Part shown: one piece after another, positions 1 through 10,856 of the stretch
Layout of the letters: each line of letters begins with the position of its first letter
How positions within the stretch are numbered: position 1 is the first letter of the stretch
Source of the DNA: Siderastrea siderea
Taxonomy: Eukaryota > Cnidaria > Anthozoa > Scleractinia > Rhizangiidae
DNA length: 64,000 bases
Direction: 5' to 3'
Assembly: GCA_964030785.1 (NCBI GenBank)
Contig: OZ034978.1
Coordinates: 5,589,001-5,653,000 of the forward strand
Notes under the pieces: model-generated
The model's database searches: none
What the model was told of the DNA's origin: nothing
The model's input: only the letters and a program-made list of their open reading frames with translations
Made by a program: the position numbers and the translations under genes

Positions 1-2
1 TG

Positions 3-1393
3 GGTGTCAAAGACGACAAAGTTCGCGAAAAGCTTCTCGGAAAACGAGATCTCGACCTGGACAAAGCTATCGAAACCATTAAAGCAAGTCAAGTTACTCA
101 CTCGCGAGGTACGGAGATTTCAGGAGAAATTCACGAGGATATCAATGCATTAAAGCACAGCTCGAAGTCTCAAGGAAAAAGCAAGCGCGGGAAAACCCCT
201 ACTCGCAATCTGCCTCCTAACAAGGGACATCCTAAACCTAAAGAGTGTTTGTTTTGTGGTGGTTCCCATCCGCTGGAAAGAAGATTGTGTCCGGCCTCAG
301 GTCAGAAATGCAAGAAGTGTGGAAAAGAAGGTCTCTTCGCAGTCAAGTGTCGGAGCAAGCCTGAACAGGCGAAAGTTAACATGGTTGAAGAAGTCTTCTA
401 CATTAACAGTATCGTGGGTAAAGATCAAGCCCTTGTCTCGCTCTTAGTGAATGATTCAGCCACAGTAACATTTCAGATTGACACTGGTTCAACAGCAAAC
501 ATCTTGCCGTTACGGGATTACATCCGGGCTACAAATGACGTCAGTAGAGCAAACATTGTTCCCAAGGACATTACACTGGTAATGCACGATCGATCAAAGC
601 GAAAGGCTCTGGGTTTTGCAAGGTTGAAAGTAGAGCTTAATGGTAGTAAGCATGAACTTAACTTTATTATTGTTGATCAAGAAGTCAGTATGGGTCTAGT
701 AACGATTATGATGTCTGGTGCTGATACCCCAGTCAATCATGTAGCTGCTACTCTTGAGCAAGGAGTAACAGAGAACACCTTAGGTGATCCAGTGCTTAGT
801 CCATTTGCTGATGTGTTTCATGGTATTGGATGTTTACCTGGTGAATATAGTATTCAGTTAGACAAGGATGTGCAACCTGTAGTACACCCCCCACGTAGAG
901 TTCCGGTGCCAAAGAAAGAGGCAATGAGGATTGAACTAGACAAGATGGTTGCAGGCAAGATAATTACTCCTGTTACCGAGCCAACGGATTGGGTGTCTAG
1001 TGTCCTAGCAGTTCCCAAAAGGGATGGGTCAGTCCGAATTTGTCTGGACCCGAAAGATTTGAACACTGCTATCAAGCGCTCTCATTACCCTCTGCCTACA
1101 GTGGACGATGTTGCTTCTCGACTCACTAATGCAAAGATTTTTAGCGTTCTGGATGCCAAAAGTGGTTTTTGGCAAGTGATGTTGGCAGAGAGCTCCAGTT
1201 ATTACACCACATTTAACACCCCGTTTGGTCGTTTTCGATGGTTGCGAATGCCATTTGGTATAAGCTCAGCGCCTGAAGTTTGGCAGCGAAAGATGAATGA
1301 AGCAATTGAGGGTCTCCAAGGAGTTGAGGTTATCGCTGATGATTTCCATGTCTGCGGATTTGGAGACACAGTGGATGAAGCTGTTAAATTAAG
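3..1393 (+). pseudogene. gag C-terminus, protease and reverse transcriptase fragment of the Ty3 element
   Basis: The frame is open from base 3, with no start codon in view, and ends at a stop at 1410-1412 after a frameshift near 1390. It carries two cysteine knuckles at about 244-350 (CLFCGGSH.., then CKKCGKEG.. where the expected histidine is replaced). A protease DTGS motif lies at about 481-492. The RT runs from about 900 to 1390, with LDPKDLN, a FSVLDAKSGFWQ block, a MPFGISSAPE block and the catalytic IADD motif near 1335. The IADD form of YxDD is normal for this group. The lesion near 1390 shifts the frame just after the RT palm. Confidence 0.9.
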
Positions 1394-2180
1394 GATCATG
1401 ACCAGAATTTAACAGCATTCCTCCAAAGATGCCGTGAGTTAAATCTGACTCTTAATCTTCAGAAGATTAAGCTTCACCTGTCTGAAGTACCATTCATGGG
1501 CCACTTGCTCACTGCTGATGGTATTGTCACCGACCCCAACAAAGTCTGCGCCATACGGGACATGCCTACCCCGACTTATGTCACATCGCTGAAGAGATTT
1601 CTTGGCATGATTACTTACCTGGCAAAGTTCTTACCAAACTTATCCTGTGTGTCTGAATCGTTACGGCGTTTGGAGCTGAAAGATGCTGAGTGGTGTTGGC
1701 TCCCTGTTCATGATGAAAGCTGTCCAGAAAATCAAGAGTCTTGTTTGTGAAGCACCGGTGTTGAAGTTCTATGATGTAACTAAGGAAGTCACGATCGAAT
1801 GTGATGCCTCGCTCACAGGACTTGGCGTCTCCCTACTTCAGGAGGGTCAGCCAGTTGCGTTTGCGCCAAGAGCTCTAACCACCACTGAGGTTCTTTACGC
1901 TCAAATAGAGAAGGAACTTCTCTCTGTGGTATTTGCATGCGAGAGGTTTGATACCTATCTGTTTGGTTGGGACGTAGTCCATGTTAAAACGGATCATCAT
2001 CCCCTAGAAAGCATTTTCAAGAAGGACCTTGGCTCTGCTCCCAAGCGTCTTCAACGGATGCTGTTGCGCCTTCAGCGATATAACCTTGATGTAAGGTACC
2101 AAAAGGGTGCCAAGATGGTTATGTCTGATCCACTGTCCCGAGCCTACGTGGACGAGCCTTCCAACCAGACCGAGTTTTGA
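1394..2180 (+). pseudogene. RT thumb and RNase H fragment of the Ty3 element
   Basis: Reading continues in a second frame from about 1394 to 1715 (thumb region, MGHLLTADGI) and then in a third frame to 2180. The third part is an RT-associated RNase H: ECDASLTGLG supplies the first acid, QIEKELLSVVFAC the second and TDHHPL the third. It ends with the conserved DPLSRAY connection motif. A stop at 2178-2180 and another near 2212 cut it from the integrase. The two frameshifts and the stops show long inactivity. Confidence 0.88.
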
Positions 2181-2212
2181 AATGAGCTAGAGGAATTAGT
2201 ACTGAAGCACGA

Positions 2213-3534
2213 CTGAAGGATTTCAAAGATTTCAAAGATTTCAAAGAAGCCACTGCCTATGATAATGACCTTTGGATCCTTATGACCACGGTCCTGGAAG
2301 ACTGGCCTAGTACCCAAGCTGAAGTTCCAGCGGCAGTCAAGCCGTATTTTCCCTTTCGAGAAGAAATCACTGCCCAAAATGGTTTGCTTTTCAAGAGCGA
2401 GCGTTTCATTGTACCTGCAAAGCTTAATTAGAAGAGAAATGATGAAAAAGGTTCATTCGTCCCACCTTGGCATTGAGGGATGTCTTCGCCGAGCTAGAGA
2501 AGTGTTCTACTGGCCTCGCATGAATGCCGAAATAAAGGATTACATTTTCAAGTGTGACATCTGCAACTCATTCAAGCCTGAACAGCTCCGAGAGCCACTA
2601 ATGCCCCAAGAAATTCCATCGAGGCCTTGGCAAAGGGTTGCCACAGGTCTGTTCCTATTTGATCAACGCCAGTACCTGATTACTGTTGATTATTACTCTT
2701 CCTTCTTTGAGGTCGATAAGCTGCAGATTCCAGAACTGTTATTGACCAGTTGAAAATGCAGTTTAGTCGCCATGGAATACCCGAGGTAGTCATTTCTGAT
2801 AATGGCCCATACTATGCTTCTGGTGACTTTGCAAAGTTTGCAAAAGACTGGCACTTTCAGCATGTTACCTCCTCTCCACGCTATTCTCAAAGCAACGGAA
2901 AGATTGAAAGTGCAGTGAAAATTTGCGAAAACATCATGGAGAAGGCCGCGCGTGGAAAGTGTGATCCGTATTATCGAAATACACTAACTGAACTTGGCTC
3001 TTCTCCAGCACAAAGGCTGTTCAGTAGAAGAACACGCAATCTGCTACCGCTGACCAGGAAACTGCTAGAGCCTGAAAATCTCCCCACACAAGATGTCCAA
3101 CAGAAGCTGATTAATTCTAGACAAAAGCAGGCTTTCTACTACAACCTCAAAGGTAAAGCATTACCTGAGTTACAACCTGGACAAACAGTCAGGATGAAGA
3201 AACCCAATGAGTCTACTTGGACTGAAGCTGTTTGCAAGAAAATGATTGGTCCTCGCTCCTATATGTTGTTGTATCTGGTAATCGCACCTATCGACGAAAT
3301 CGTAGACAGCTGAGATCAGCTCCATCCTCTGAACCCCCTTCAGTGAATCTGGAACAACAACGCGATACAGACAGTGGACAATTGCCAACTCAAGATGCAT
3401 TGCCAAAGGATGTTACAAGGAGTGGAGATACAGACAGTGGCCAACTGTCAACTCAGGATGCATTGCCAAAGGGTGTTACAAGGAGTGGTCGTACAATTAA
3501 CCCACCCGTCCGTTTTCAGGACTACACCACTTAG
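2213..3534 (+). pseudogene. Integrase fragment of the Ty3 element
   Basis: After a linker containing three direct copies of gatttcaaa (about 2216-2245), the integrase zinc-binding H..H..C..C region appears at about 2450-2570 (VHSSHLG, CDICN). The catalytic core has the first Asp in ITVDYYS (near 2690), the second in ISDNGPYY (near 2795) and the Glu in SNGKIESA (near 2900), so the D,D-35-E triad is visible. The frame shifts near 2420, 2720 and 3270. The last frame (3232-3534) holds the C-terminal tail with a 63-bp tandem duplication. It resembles integrases of the K02A2.6-like Ty3 group, a family recognition without a search. Confidence 0.88.
3364..3489 (+). repeat. 63-bp tandem duplication in the integrase tail
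   Basis: Two head-to-tail copies start at 3364 and 3427. Each encodes 21 residues beginning DTDSGQL and ending TRSG, differing at a few bases. The length is a multiple of three, so the frame is kept. Confidence 0.9.
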
Positions 3535-3636
3535 GAACTTACACGCCACCAGTCCGTTTGAAAAACCTTGCTAACAACTTTGTTTGAGACAATTTATTTA
3601 TATTTTGTTTTCTTTTTTTTTATATACAAAGGAGGA

Positions 3637-3807
3637 TGTTATGATATTGTCATGTTTATTTCCGGTCCGCTCTTAACACGTGATTCTCTCATGTTATGTA
3701 ACCTAGACCATGTGGCTTTGCGCGTGGTTGTTCTTAGTCGCCATTAAAATGTTGATGTTGAGTTTAACACATTGAGCGTTCTTTATCAGCATTTACATGA
3801 TCGTAAC
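3637..3807 (+). repeat. 3' LTR of the Ty3 element (171 bp)
   Basis: The LTR starts TGTTATGAT directly after a purine-rich tract (aaaggagga) and ends ATCGTAACA. The ends are an inverted repeat of 9 bp with one mismatch and fit the TG..CA rule. Sequence after 3807 matches the CTHRC1-like intron seen at about 37851 and 56488, so the boundary is supported by comparison between tandem units. The matching 5' LTR and the target duplication lie outside the window. Confidence 0.75.
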
Positions 3808-3890
3808 ATGTTAGTCAAGGGGGACTTCGTTGGGCACAACTCAGGTACTCAAGGTTTATTTGCTTGCTTTAATAATATACTGTCTGAGAT

Positions 3891-4265
3891 GAAGATACAG
3901 AAGAAGTACTTAGATCATTTATGGAAAGAGAATTAGGCTATGGTGACGCAAGATCTGTGGAGATCCAACGAGTGCATCGACTTCGAAAAAAGAGGAGCGA
4001 TGGCGAATCGAGGCCAATTTTAGCAAGATTCCTGCGCTCCAAGGACTGTGACAAAATACTCTCTTTAGGTCATCGCCTCAAAGGTTCAAATTTTCAGATG
4101 TTTAGAGATCTCCCACAGGAGCTGATTCAAAGAAGAAATCTCTAAATGGAAACCTTCAAGAAGGCAAAACAAAATAACATTCCTGCATCTTTTAGTCGGG
4201 CACAACCCGACAAGCTTTATGTGCGAGGTAAGCTATGGCCGGTGGGCCAGCCCTTAGTCGTTTAG
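3891..4265 (+). pseudogene. LINE ORF1 C-terminal fragment (L1-type RNA-binding protein)
   Basis: The frame is open from the 5' truncation point and ends TAG at 4263-4265, with one internal TAA at 4143-4145. The protein reads like the end of the RRM plus C-terminal domain of L1 ORF1p: VEIQRVHRL, then RPILARFLRSKDCDKIL, FRDLPQEL, and after the stop FKKAKQNNIPASFSRAQPDK. ORF1p is an RNA-binding chaperone of the retrotransposition particle. The missing N-terminal coiled coil is explained by 5' truncation. Family assignment rests on these motifs only. Confidence 0.78.
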
Positions 4266-4556
4266 ACCGTAGCTTAGCGTGATTTTCTTTATTACAAACT
4301 TTATGGCGAGCGGAGGAGGACCTACTGGTTAAGCCAAACGGAAAACTATGGCAACCAACTCTCCGACTCGCGGAGTCCTATTTTTTCTTTTTATTGTATT
4401 TGCATGTCAATTTACATTTCTGTTTTTTGAGTCTCTTTTTCGTACTTTAGAATTAATTTTTCTTTATTATAATTCTCTTGATAAAAAGCAGGAGTGCTCC
4501 TTGGCGAATGTGATCAATGTTGTGTACCTTTTTAAAGACAACAAAAAACGGATCTT

Positions 4557-7500
4557 AAAATAGGATCTATCAATGTTCGGGGATTAGGAGACGGACTTAA
4601 GCGAAGAGAAATTTTCAAATGGCTTCGAAGTAAAAATATGTCAATATATTTTGTTCAAGAAGCTCATTGTACTGAAAACAATATGCACGACTGGCGAGCT
4701 GAATGGGGTTACCAAGCCTTGTTTAGCTGCTGCTCAAGTAAAAAGGCAGGTGTTGCCATGTTGTTTAATAACAATTTCTCCTTTCAAATCTCCAAAACTT
4801 ATTCAGATCCCGGGGGACGCTTCATTATATGCGACTTAATTACCAATGGTAAAATTCTGACCCTGGCGAACATATATGGTCCAAATGAAGACGACCCGGA
4901 CTTCTTCAATTCCTTTTTAATCATCTGTTAGATTTCAGTTGCGAGGAGATCACCATCGGTGGCGATTTCAACCTAGTTCTAGATGTTGGAAAAGACAAAA
5001 AGGGTGGCCTTGCCAGAACTCATAAAAAGTCTTTAGATGTAATCAGCACTTTTTGTGAAAGCTAGATTTGATTGATGCTTGGAGAGTGTTAAATCCCGAC
5101 TCTTTCAGGTTCACGTGGCGACGTAAAACGCCTGAAGTCCAATGTAGACGTGACTGTTTTCTAGTAAATCAGAGCACTTTTTGTAACACTTTTGAAGCAG
5201 ACATAATACCAGGTTATAAAACAGACCATTCTATGATCACATTACAAATTTCGCTACATTCCAACAAAAGGGGCAGAGGCTTCTGGAAGCTAAACACCTC
5301 TTTGTTAAAGGACATCGAATACGTGAATCGGATCAAATTAATCATCAATCGAACCAAAGAAGAATATGCGAATGATGAGACTGTTGACCCTAGTCTATTG
5401 TGGGAAATGGTAAAGATGAAAGTGAGAGAAGAATCTATAAAATTCGGTGCCCACAAGAAAAAGAAAATTGAGGAAAAACAAGAAGAAATCGAGCAATCAA
5501 TTGCTTTTCTAGAAAAAAATCTTGCCAGGGTTTTTACAGATGATGCGGTAAAACAAAAAATGTGGTCTGAGCTTGAAACAAAGAAACGTGAACTAGAGAC
5601 AATAATTGAACGCCAAATAAAAGGTGCGATACTGAGGACGAAATCCCGATGGTATAATGAAGGTGAAAGAAGCACAAAAAACTTTTTTAATTTAGAAAAG
5701 AGACATTGTAAACAAGGGACAATATCCCAGCTCAAGATTAACGATGAAGATCTAGTACATACAGATAAACAAATTTTACATGAATGTGAGTCCTTTTACC
5801 GAAACCTATACAGCTCTAAAACAGCTTCAAATCTTAAGGATGATTTCTTTCCGCCGCAACAAGACCTTAAATTTCTAAATGAAACAGAAAAATCTGTCTG
5901 CGAAGGATCGTTAAATAGGAAAGAATGCCTAGAGGCACTAAAAAGTATGGCTCCTGAAAAACACCAGGTACAGATGGCCTTCCCTGTGAATTTTATAAAG
6001 TTTTTTGGAACGACTTGGCAGAAATTTTGGTTAACGCTTTAAATCCCTCTTTTGAGACCGGAATGCTCTCAATATCACAAAGACGCGGAATTGTCAAGCT
6101 CATCCCGAAAAAGGATGCTGATCTTAAGTTAATTAAAAACTGGCGACCTATAACCCTATTGAACTGTGATTACAAGATTGCTACAAAGGCTATAGCAAGC
6201 CGCATTAAGACCCTTCTCCCAAATCTTATATCAGACTGATCAAACAGGTTTCATTAAAAATAGATTTATACAAGAGAATATATATCCGCTTAATCGATAG
6301 TGCTATGAAATTCACCGCATCAAGGAACATCCCAGGGTTTCTTCTTTTCCTTGATTTCGAGGAAGCCTTTGATACATTGGAATGGGCCTTTATCCATAAA
6401 ACCCTAAGGTATTTTAATTTTGGCCCATCGTTGATAAAGTGGATAAAGGTTTTTTACTGCAACATTGAAAGTTACATTCTTAACAATGGTTGGGCAAGCA
6501 ATTTCTTCCAGCTCAGTAGGGGAGTTAGGCAAGGTTGTCCGCTGTCGCCTTACATATTCATCCTCTCGGTAGAAGTAATGGCTGAAGCTATACGCAAACG
6601 GAAAGAAATTGTCGGTATAATTGTAAATGGGAAAGAAATTAAGTTAAGTCAATACGCAGATGATACTACACTCATTTTAGATGGCTCAGAACAATCTGTT
6701 AAGGAAGCTGTAAAGCTACTAGAAAGTTTTGGGGATGCATCTGGCCTTAGACTCAATAGCAGCAAAACGGAACCCTTATGGATAGGCTCCAAAGCAAACT
6801 GTGATCTTAAACTCTGTCCTGAAAAAGATTTTAAATGGCCAAAGAAAAAAGTTAAAGCTCTTGGTGTCAGGTTGTCAACGGATCCTGATATTACAATTTC
6901 CCAAAACTACAAGGACAAACTAGAAAAAATAAAGGCGACTCTAGGATGCTGGAAGTTCCGCAGACTTAGTCTGTTAGGGAAAGTATTAATCTTAAAAAGC
7001 CTTATTACATTGTAACTAGTATACATACTATCCCCCATACAAACAAGTCCAGAAGCAATCAAAGAAATCAATTCAATTTTTTATAACTTCTTATGGAACG
7101 GCAAAGGCGACAAAATAAAAAGAAATGTAATGATAAATGACTATTCTCAAGGAGGACTTAAGATGATTGATATTCTTTCTTTTAACAAATCTCTTAACTA
7201 TCTTGACACTGAAAATGGAGGCAGTTGGAAATTGTTTTTGATGCAGAACTCCAAAGATATGGAGGTAAAATAGCGATATTAGGAAATCTTAACCGAAAGG
7301 ACATGCACAGTGTCATAAAGGTATCAGATCCTTTTGTCAAAGAAAGTCTTGAAATTTGGTCAGAGATCTCTTTCGAGGAAACGGTAACATCCTATAAACA
7401 TCTTCGTTCATTACCTTTATGGCATAACTCACTTATAAGAATTGGAAACAAACCTGTATTTTATCAAGACTGGTTTCTCAAAGGTATAAGCAAAGTCAAT

Positions 7501-8200
7501 CATTTAATGGACGACTCCTTTAACTTCCTCTCCCACACATCTTTCCAAAATAAATATAACCTCCGAGTCAAACCCCTAACTTTTTTTGGAATGATCGCAG
7601 CAATCAACCATCTGCGCATCCAAATTGCAAGAAACCAGCCGCAAAGCCACGAGAGCTTTTCATCAGTTTTTATGAAAAGTACAAAGCCATCCCGAAGCTA
7701 TTACCAAAAAGGGGTCAAGAACCCATATCAAGTCAACAAAAATGGCAACAGGATATCGACACTGATCAAAAAGTCAACTGGAAAGCAGTTTACCAGCACA
7801 AAGAGCTCAAAACTTATTGTTTTTAACTTTAAATTTCTACATCGGCGACTATCAACCAACAGTTTCTTACATAAATTTAGGATCCACAGACAGTGAAAAG
7901 TGCACTTTCTGTCTAAACGAAACAGAACACCTGTTACATCTATTTTGGACATGTGAGAAAACCCAGTCCTTCTGGAATAGTTTATTTTCATGGCTGCAGT
8001 CCGGCAGGATCATTGAGAAAGACTCTAGGTCTCTTGAGGCGGACGCTGCTTTGGGTCTGAGGCCGGATAACTCCAAATATGAACTACAAATCAATTTTTG
8101 TTTCTTGATAGCAAAATATTTTATTGGCTCTGCAAACTTAAAGAATGCACTCCAAAATTCAACGATTTTTTATCGTACTTACGTCACGTTTTCAAAATAG
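4557..8200 (+). pseudogene. LINE ORF2 (endonuclease-reverse transcriptase), multiply frameshifted
   Basis: The endonuclease begins GSINVRGLG at about 4563 and includes FVQEAHC, IYGPNEDD, GGDFNLV (near 4960) and TDHSMI (near 5222). The expected RLD motif has become RRD. RT motifs lie at 6305-7015: FLDFEEAFDTLEW, GVRQGCPLSPYIF and the catalytic QYADDTTLI at about 6650-6675. A C-terminal CTFC..H..C zinc finger sits at about 7900-7960. The frame changes near 4915, 5065, 6030, 6260, 7210 and 7815, with a stop at 7013-7015. The enzyme would nick target DNA and prime reverse transcription there; this copy cannot. Confidence 0.9.
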
Positions 8201-8472
8201 AAAACGACGGTAGAACAGTTACAAAGAAATGGGAACCTCTTCTACCAATCTTGCATTGACAGACCTGACCCCCAAGAATCAATTCACAAACCTAACAAAA
8301 CCTCTTGGCCCTTTCAACCCGGTAGCACTTTTGCAGCATATATAGCATTACAGAAATGTATCAATGTTTTTTTTATTTTTTATTATTCTTTTCGTTGCCT
8401 TTCATTTCGCTTCTTGTGCTGATTAGCTAATTAGTGTTTTTTTTCCTGTTAAATAAAGCATTGTTAAAAAAG

Positions 8473-8644
8473 TAGTGTATTGTAAATAATTTCTTGTAAG
8501 GGATTTATTGTAAGTAATGTAACGTGTATTGAAAGTAAGAATAAGTTATTGTAAGTAATGTATTGTGAGTACTGTGACGTGTATTGTAAGTAAGTTACTG
8601 CAAGTAATGTATTGTAAGTACTGTAACGTGTATTGTAAGTTAAG
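8473..8644 (+). repeat. Minisatellite tail of the LINE (about 49-bp period)
   Basis: About three and a half units built from gtgtattgtaagtaag and related blocks, with a larger period near 49 bp, follow the aataaag signal at about 8452. The tail stands where a poly(A) tail would be and ends at the junction with host-unit sequence. Confidence 0.8.
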
Positions 8645-8830
8645 TGAGAAATTTCTGTTGCTCTGTGTAAAGAGTCAAACACTGCAGATTACCATTTGAA
8701 TAATTGTTAGTCTAAGTTTTGATTGATAGACTTTTTTACTGGCATTCTCCTCATTTACAGTATGTAGCTATGCCAGTTTTAGCATTCTTGTTTTGATTTA
8801 ATGAAGCTGTGAAGTCAACTCAGTAATTAC

Positions 8831-10082
8831 CTTGACCAATCCACTGTCCCTGTCATCACCCAGGTTCTTAAAAACGCATTGTTTCCAGTTACGTCCGAAT
8901 GACCCAGGAGCTCCCTTGGGACCTGCAGGACCTTGGCTTCCACGAGGACCTATATCACCTTTATTTCCAAGTGAACCCACTTTACCTGAGGGTCCTTGCG
9001 GCCCCCTGGGGCCTGGGGGTCCTTGGCTTCCACGAGCCCCTGCGTCACCCTTGTTTCCAGTTGGACCGGCTGGTCCTGATGGTCCCTGAGGTCCCTTAGG
9101 ACCTTGACTTCCTCGAGGGCCTTTATCTCCCCTGTTTCCTCTTGGGCCCATGGGTCCTTCAGGTCCATGATTACCAGGTGTTCCTGCTGGTCCTGCAGGT
9201 CCAGGGCTTCCAGGGATGCCGGGAATTCCTGGTGCGCAGAAACAAGCACTGTGACCACAGGTCCCAAATGATGACGTCTGTTGAGGAGTGCTCTAAGAAA
9301 AGAGCGTTAAAATGCAACATTTACTAGTGGGCCAATTTTTGACACAAATATTCCCCTATAAGTTGATATATTACAAATATTTTGTATAGTACACATAGAT
9401 CTATGCTTTCTTAAATGTCTTTTTTAAACTGTCAAATTCCATTTGTATGGCAGCAGAACTTGGTGGATTATTTCCCTGCTCCTACTTAATTTGTCTAGTT
9501 TATTGCTCTTTAGTGAGAAACAAAATCTAATTTTTGGTCCAAACTCTTTTCTTAGGCTAAATCATCAAATTAGGCTTGCTCAAGATTGTTCTTTTATAAC
9601 AATTGTGGATAGCTTCTTTTCTCAATTGGAACCACAAAATTAGATCAACAAATTAAAGTTACTGCCATAGTAGGTTTACAGGAGTTTTAACTATTCTACT
9701 GAAAACAACACCAAAAACATCTCTGATTCTATAGGTTACTCTGTTTTCCTTGGTATGCATATGGTCTTTAGACTGATATGAAGATTGTGCTTATATGTAT
9801 AGAAGACTCCTGGAGGAAAGCGGGGCAGTGGTTTTTTGTGTGGGGGGAGGTAGGGAAAGATTGGCTCCTCCCCTCTCAACAAATTAAGATAGGAAAATTG
9901 GCATAGGTATTGAAATGTTGTACCCAGAGCCTGCAGGCTGTTTGATCAACAGATAGTTGCCAAAAATGTACCTTGCTACTACTGCTGCTGTTGTCATTTG
10001 CAGAGCTTACAGTGATAAGCAGTGACAGTATCAGACATAACATGGTGGTTAGTGGTATTTTCTTGCAAGATTTTGCCATCAT
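8831..10082 (-). CDS. CTHRC1-like secreted collagen, copy A (exons 1 and 2 only)
   Basis: Exon 1 (10082-9972) starts ATGATGGCA and encodes a signal peptide (hydrophobic core [14 protein letters not shown]) and a Ser-rich stretch. Its donor is AAG|GTACAT. Exon 2 (9292-8831, 154 codons, phase 0 at both ends) has an acceptor tttcttag and donor AAG|GTAATT. It encodes a [11 protein letters not shown] segment, 36 uninterrupted Gly-X-Y triplets, then the start of the CTHRC1 globular domain ([12 protein letters not shown]). The terminal exon is not in view: the Ty3 element and the LINE lie in the next intron, so exon 3 may be left of the window or lost. Exons 1-2 are undamaged. CTHRC1 in vertebrates is a secreted matrix protein linked to Wnt/planar-polarity signalling; a similar role here is inference. 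Confidence 0.85.
9293..9971 (-). other. Intron 1 of CTHRC1-like copy A
   Basis: This noncoding intron aligns along its length with the intron of copy C and with that of copy B outside the MITE in B. I see no other feature in it. Confidence 0.75.
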
Positions 10083-10761
10083 TTGACCTGTGGATGAAAA
10101 TACACTTTATGTTAAATGGTGTTGTTCAAACTTGCACAGGAGATTCTCTGTAAACTCATTGGTTGCGTTTACAGAATGAACTTTGAATTTGATAATGACG
10201 TTAACGGCATGATCACTTTAGACCGAGAATTTCATTCAAATGAAGTAGAAATGAACATACCTCACTTGTTTTAATTCACCTCAGTTTAACCTTCTGTGTA
10301 GTTTAAATCTTGTGTGGTAGTAGAATTAGGTCAAGAACCGATTCATTTTTCAAGGAGAGAAATAAGCTGCAATTCATTATAACATAATTTGCGGCTGGTT
10401 ACAAATTAATTTTGTGAACACTGCTCTCGTTTTTGAAACGTTATACCTTTTCAGTTTTTTATTGCTATTTTCTTTAAAAAAATTTTTTCAAAACCTCTAT
10501 AAATCATTGCTAAAGAAGTTTAAAAAGGTAACACAGCGAGATTGTCGTTATTATTTTAAGAGAATCCGTACTGAATTTATGAAAGATCGCTAGTTTAAGT
10601 ACTTGCTAAACTTTAAATTTGTTTAGAAAATGAAAGAGAATTCTTTAAGATTTTCTAAAATCAAAGAAATTGTCAAGCTAAATCCTGATAGTGAAACTGG
10701 TTGCCAAATTAAAGTTGCGCTAAAAAGAGTAACTGTAAGGTTTATATAAAGTACCAACCTT

Positions 10762-10856
10762 GTTGGTGTGGCTATCATCCAAAGAAAACTGATGCACCAC
10801 TCCCTATTACAGAACCTTGTATCTCTTCTGAACAGCCGAGTTTGACATGAAAACAT
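10762..10856 (-). other. Candidate 5' untranslated exon of CTHRC1-like copy A
   Basis: On the minus strand, AACAAG|GTTGGT at about 10762 looks like a splice donor, and the coding exon begins right after an acceptor-like ccacag (about 10091). The same donor and flanking sequence recur upstream of copies B (about 40921) and C (about 58771). An upstream noncoding exon is therefore plausible. The transcription start is not determined. Confidence 0.35.

Larger units (their letters stand above)
1..3807 (+). mobile_element. Ty3/gypsy LTR retrotransposon, 3' part, decayed
   Basis: The window opens inside this element and the 5' LTR is not present. In order, gag zinc knuckles, an aspartic protease, reverse transcriptase, RNase H, integrase, a polypurine tract (aaaggagga just before 3637) and a short 3' LTR can be read. 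At least five frameshifts (near 1390, 1715, 2420, 2720 and 3270) and stop codons (2178-2180 and near 2212) mean it cannot encode a working polyprotein. The domain order RT-RNase H-integrase marks Ty3/gypsy rather than Ty1/copia. Sequence after 3807 resumes the intron shared with the CTHRC1-like copies B and C (matching about 37851 onward), so the element sits between exons 2 and 3 of CTHRC1-like gene A. Confidence 0.93.
3890..8644 (+). mobile_element. L1/Tx1-like non-LTR retrotransposon (LINE), 5'-truncated and decayed
   Basis: Boundaries come from comparison with the CTHRC1-like intron of units B and C. Host-unit sequence stops at about 3889 and resumes at about 8645 (gagaaatttctgttgct..). 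TGAGA occurs on both sides (3885-3889, 8645-8649) and may be a short target duplication. Inside are an L1-type ORF1 end, then ORF2 with an APE-like endonuclease, RT and a C-terminal zinc finger. An aataaa signal near 8452 is followed by a minisatellite tail. ORF2 is broken by several frameshifts and stops. Confidence 0.9.

Noticed and set aside
5214..5735. 173-codon minus-strand frame opposite the LINE ORF2
   Set aside because: It is antisense to a recognisable endonuclease/RT linker and has no family match.
8832..9267. Proline/glycine-rich open frames on the plus strand and in the other minus frame over the collagen exon (also at 38144-38575 and 56729-57230)
   Set aside because: They are shadows of the Gly-X-Y coding frame; the periodic GC-rich codons keep other frames open.
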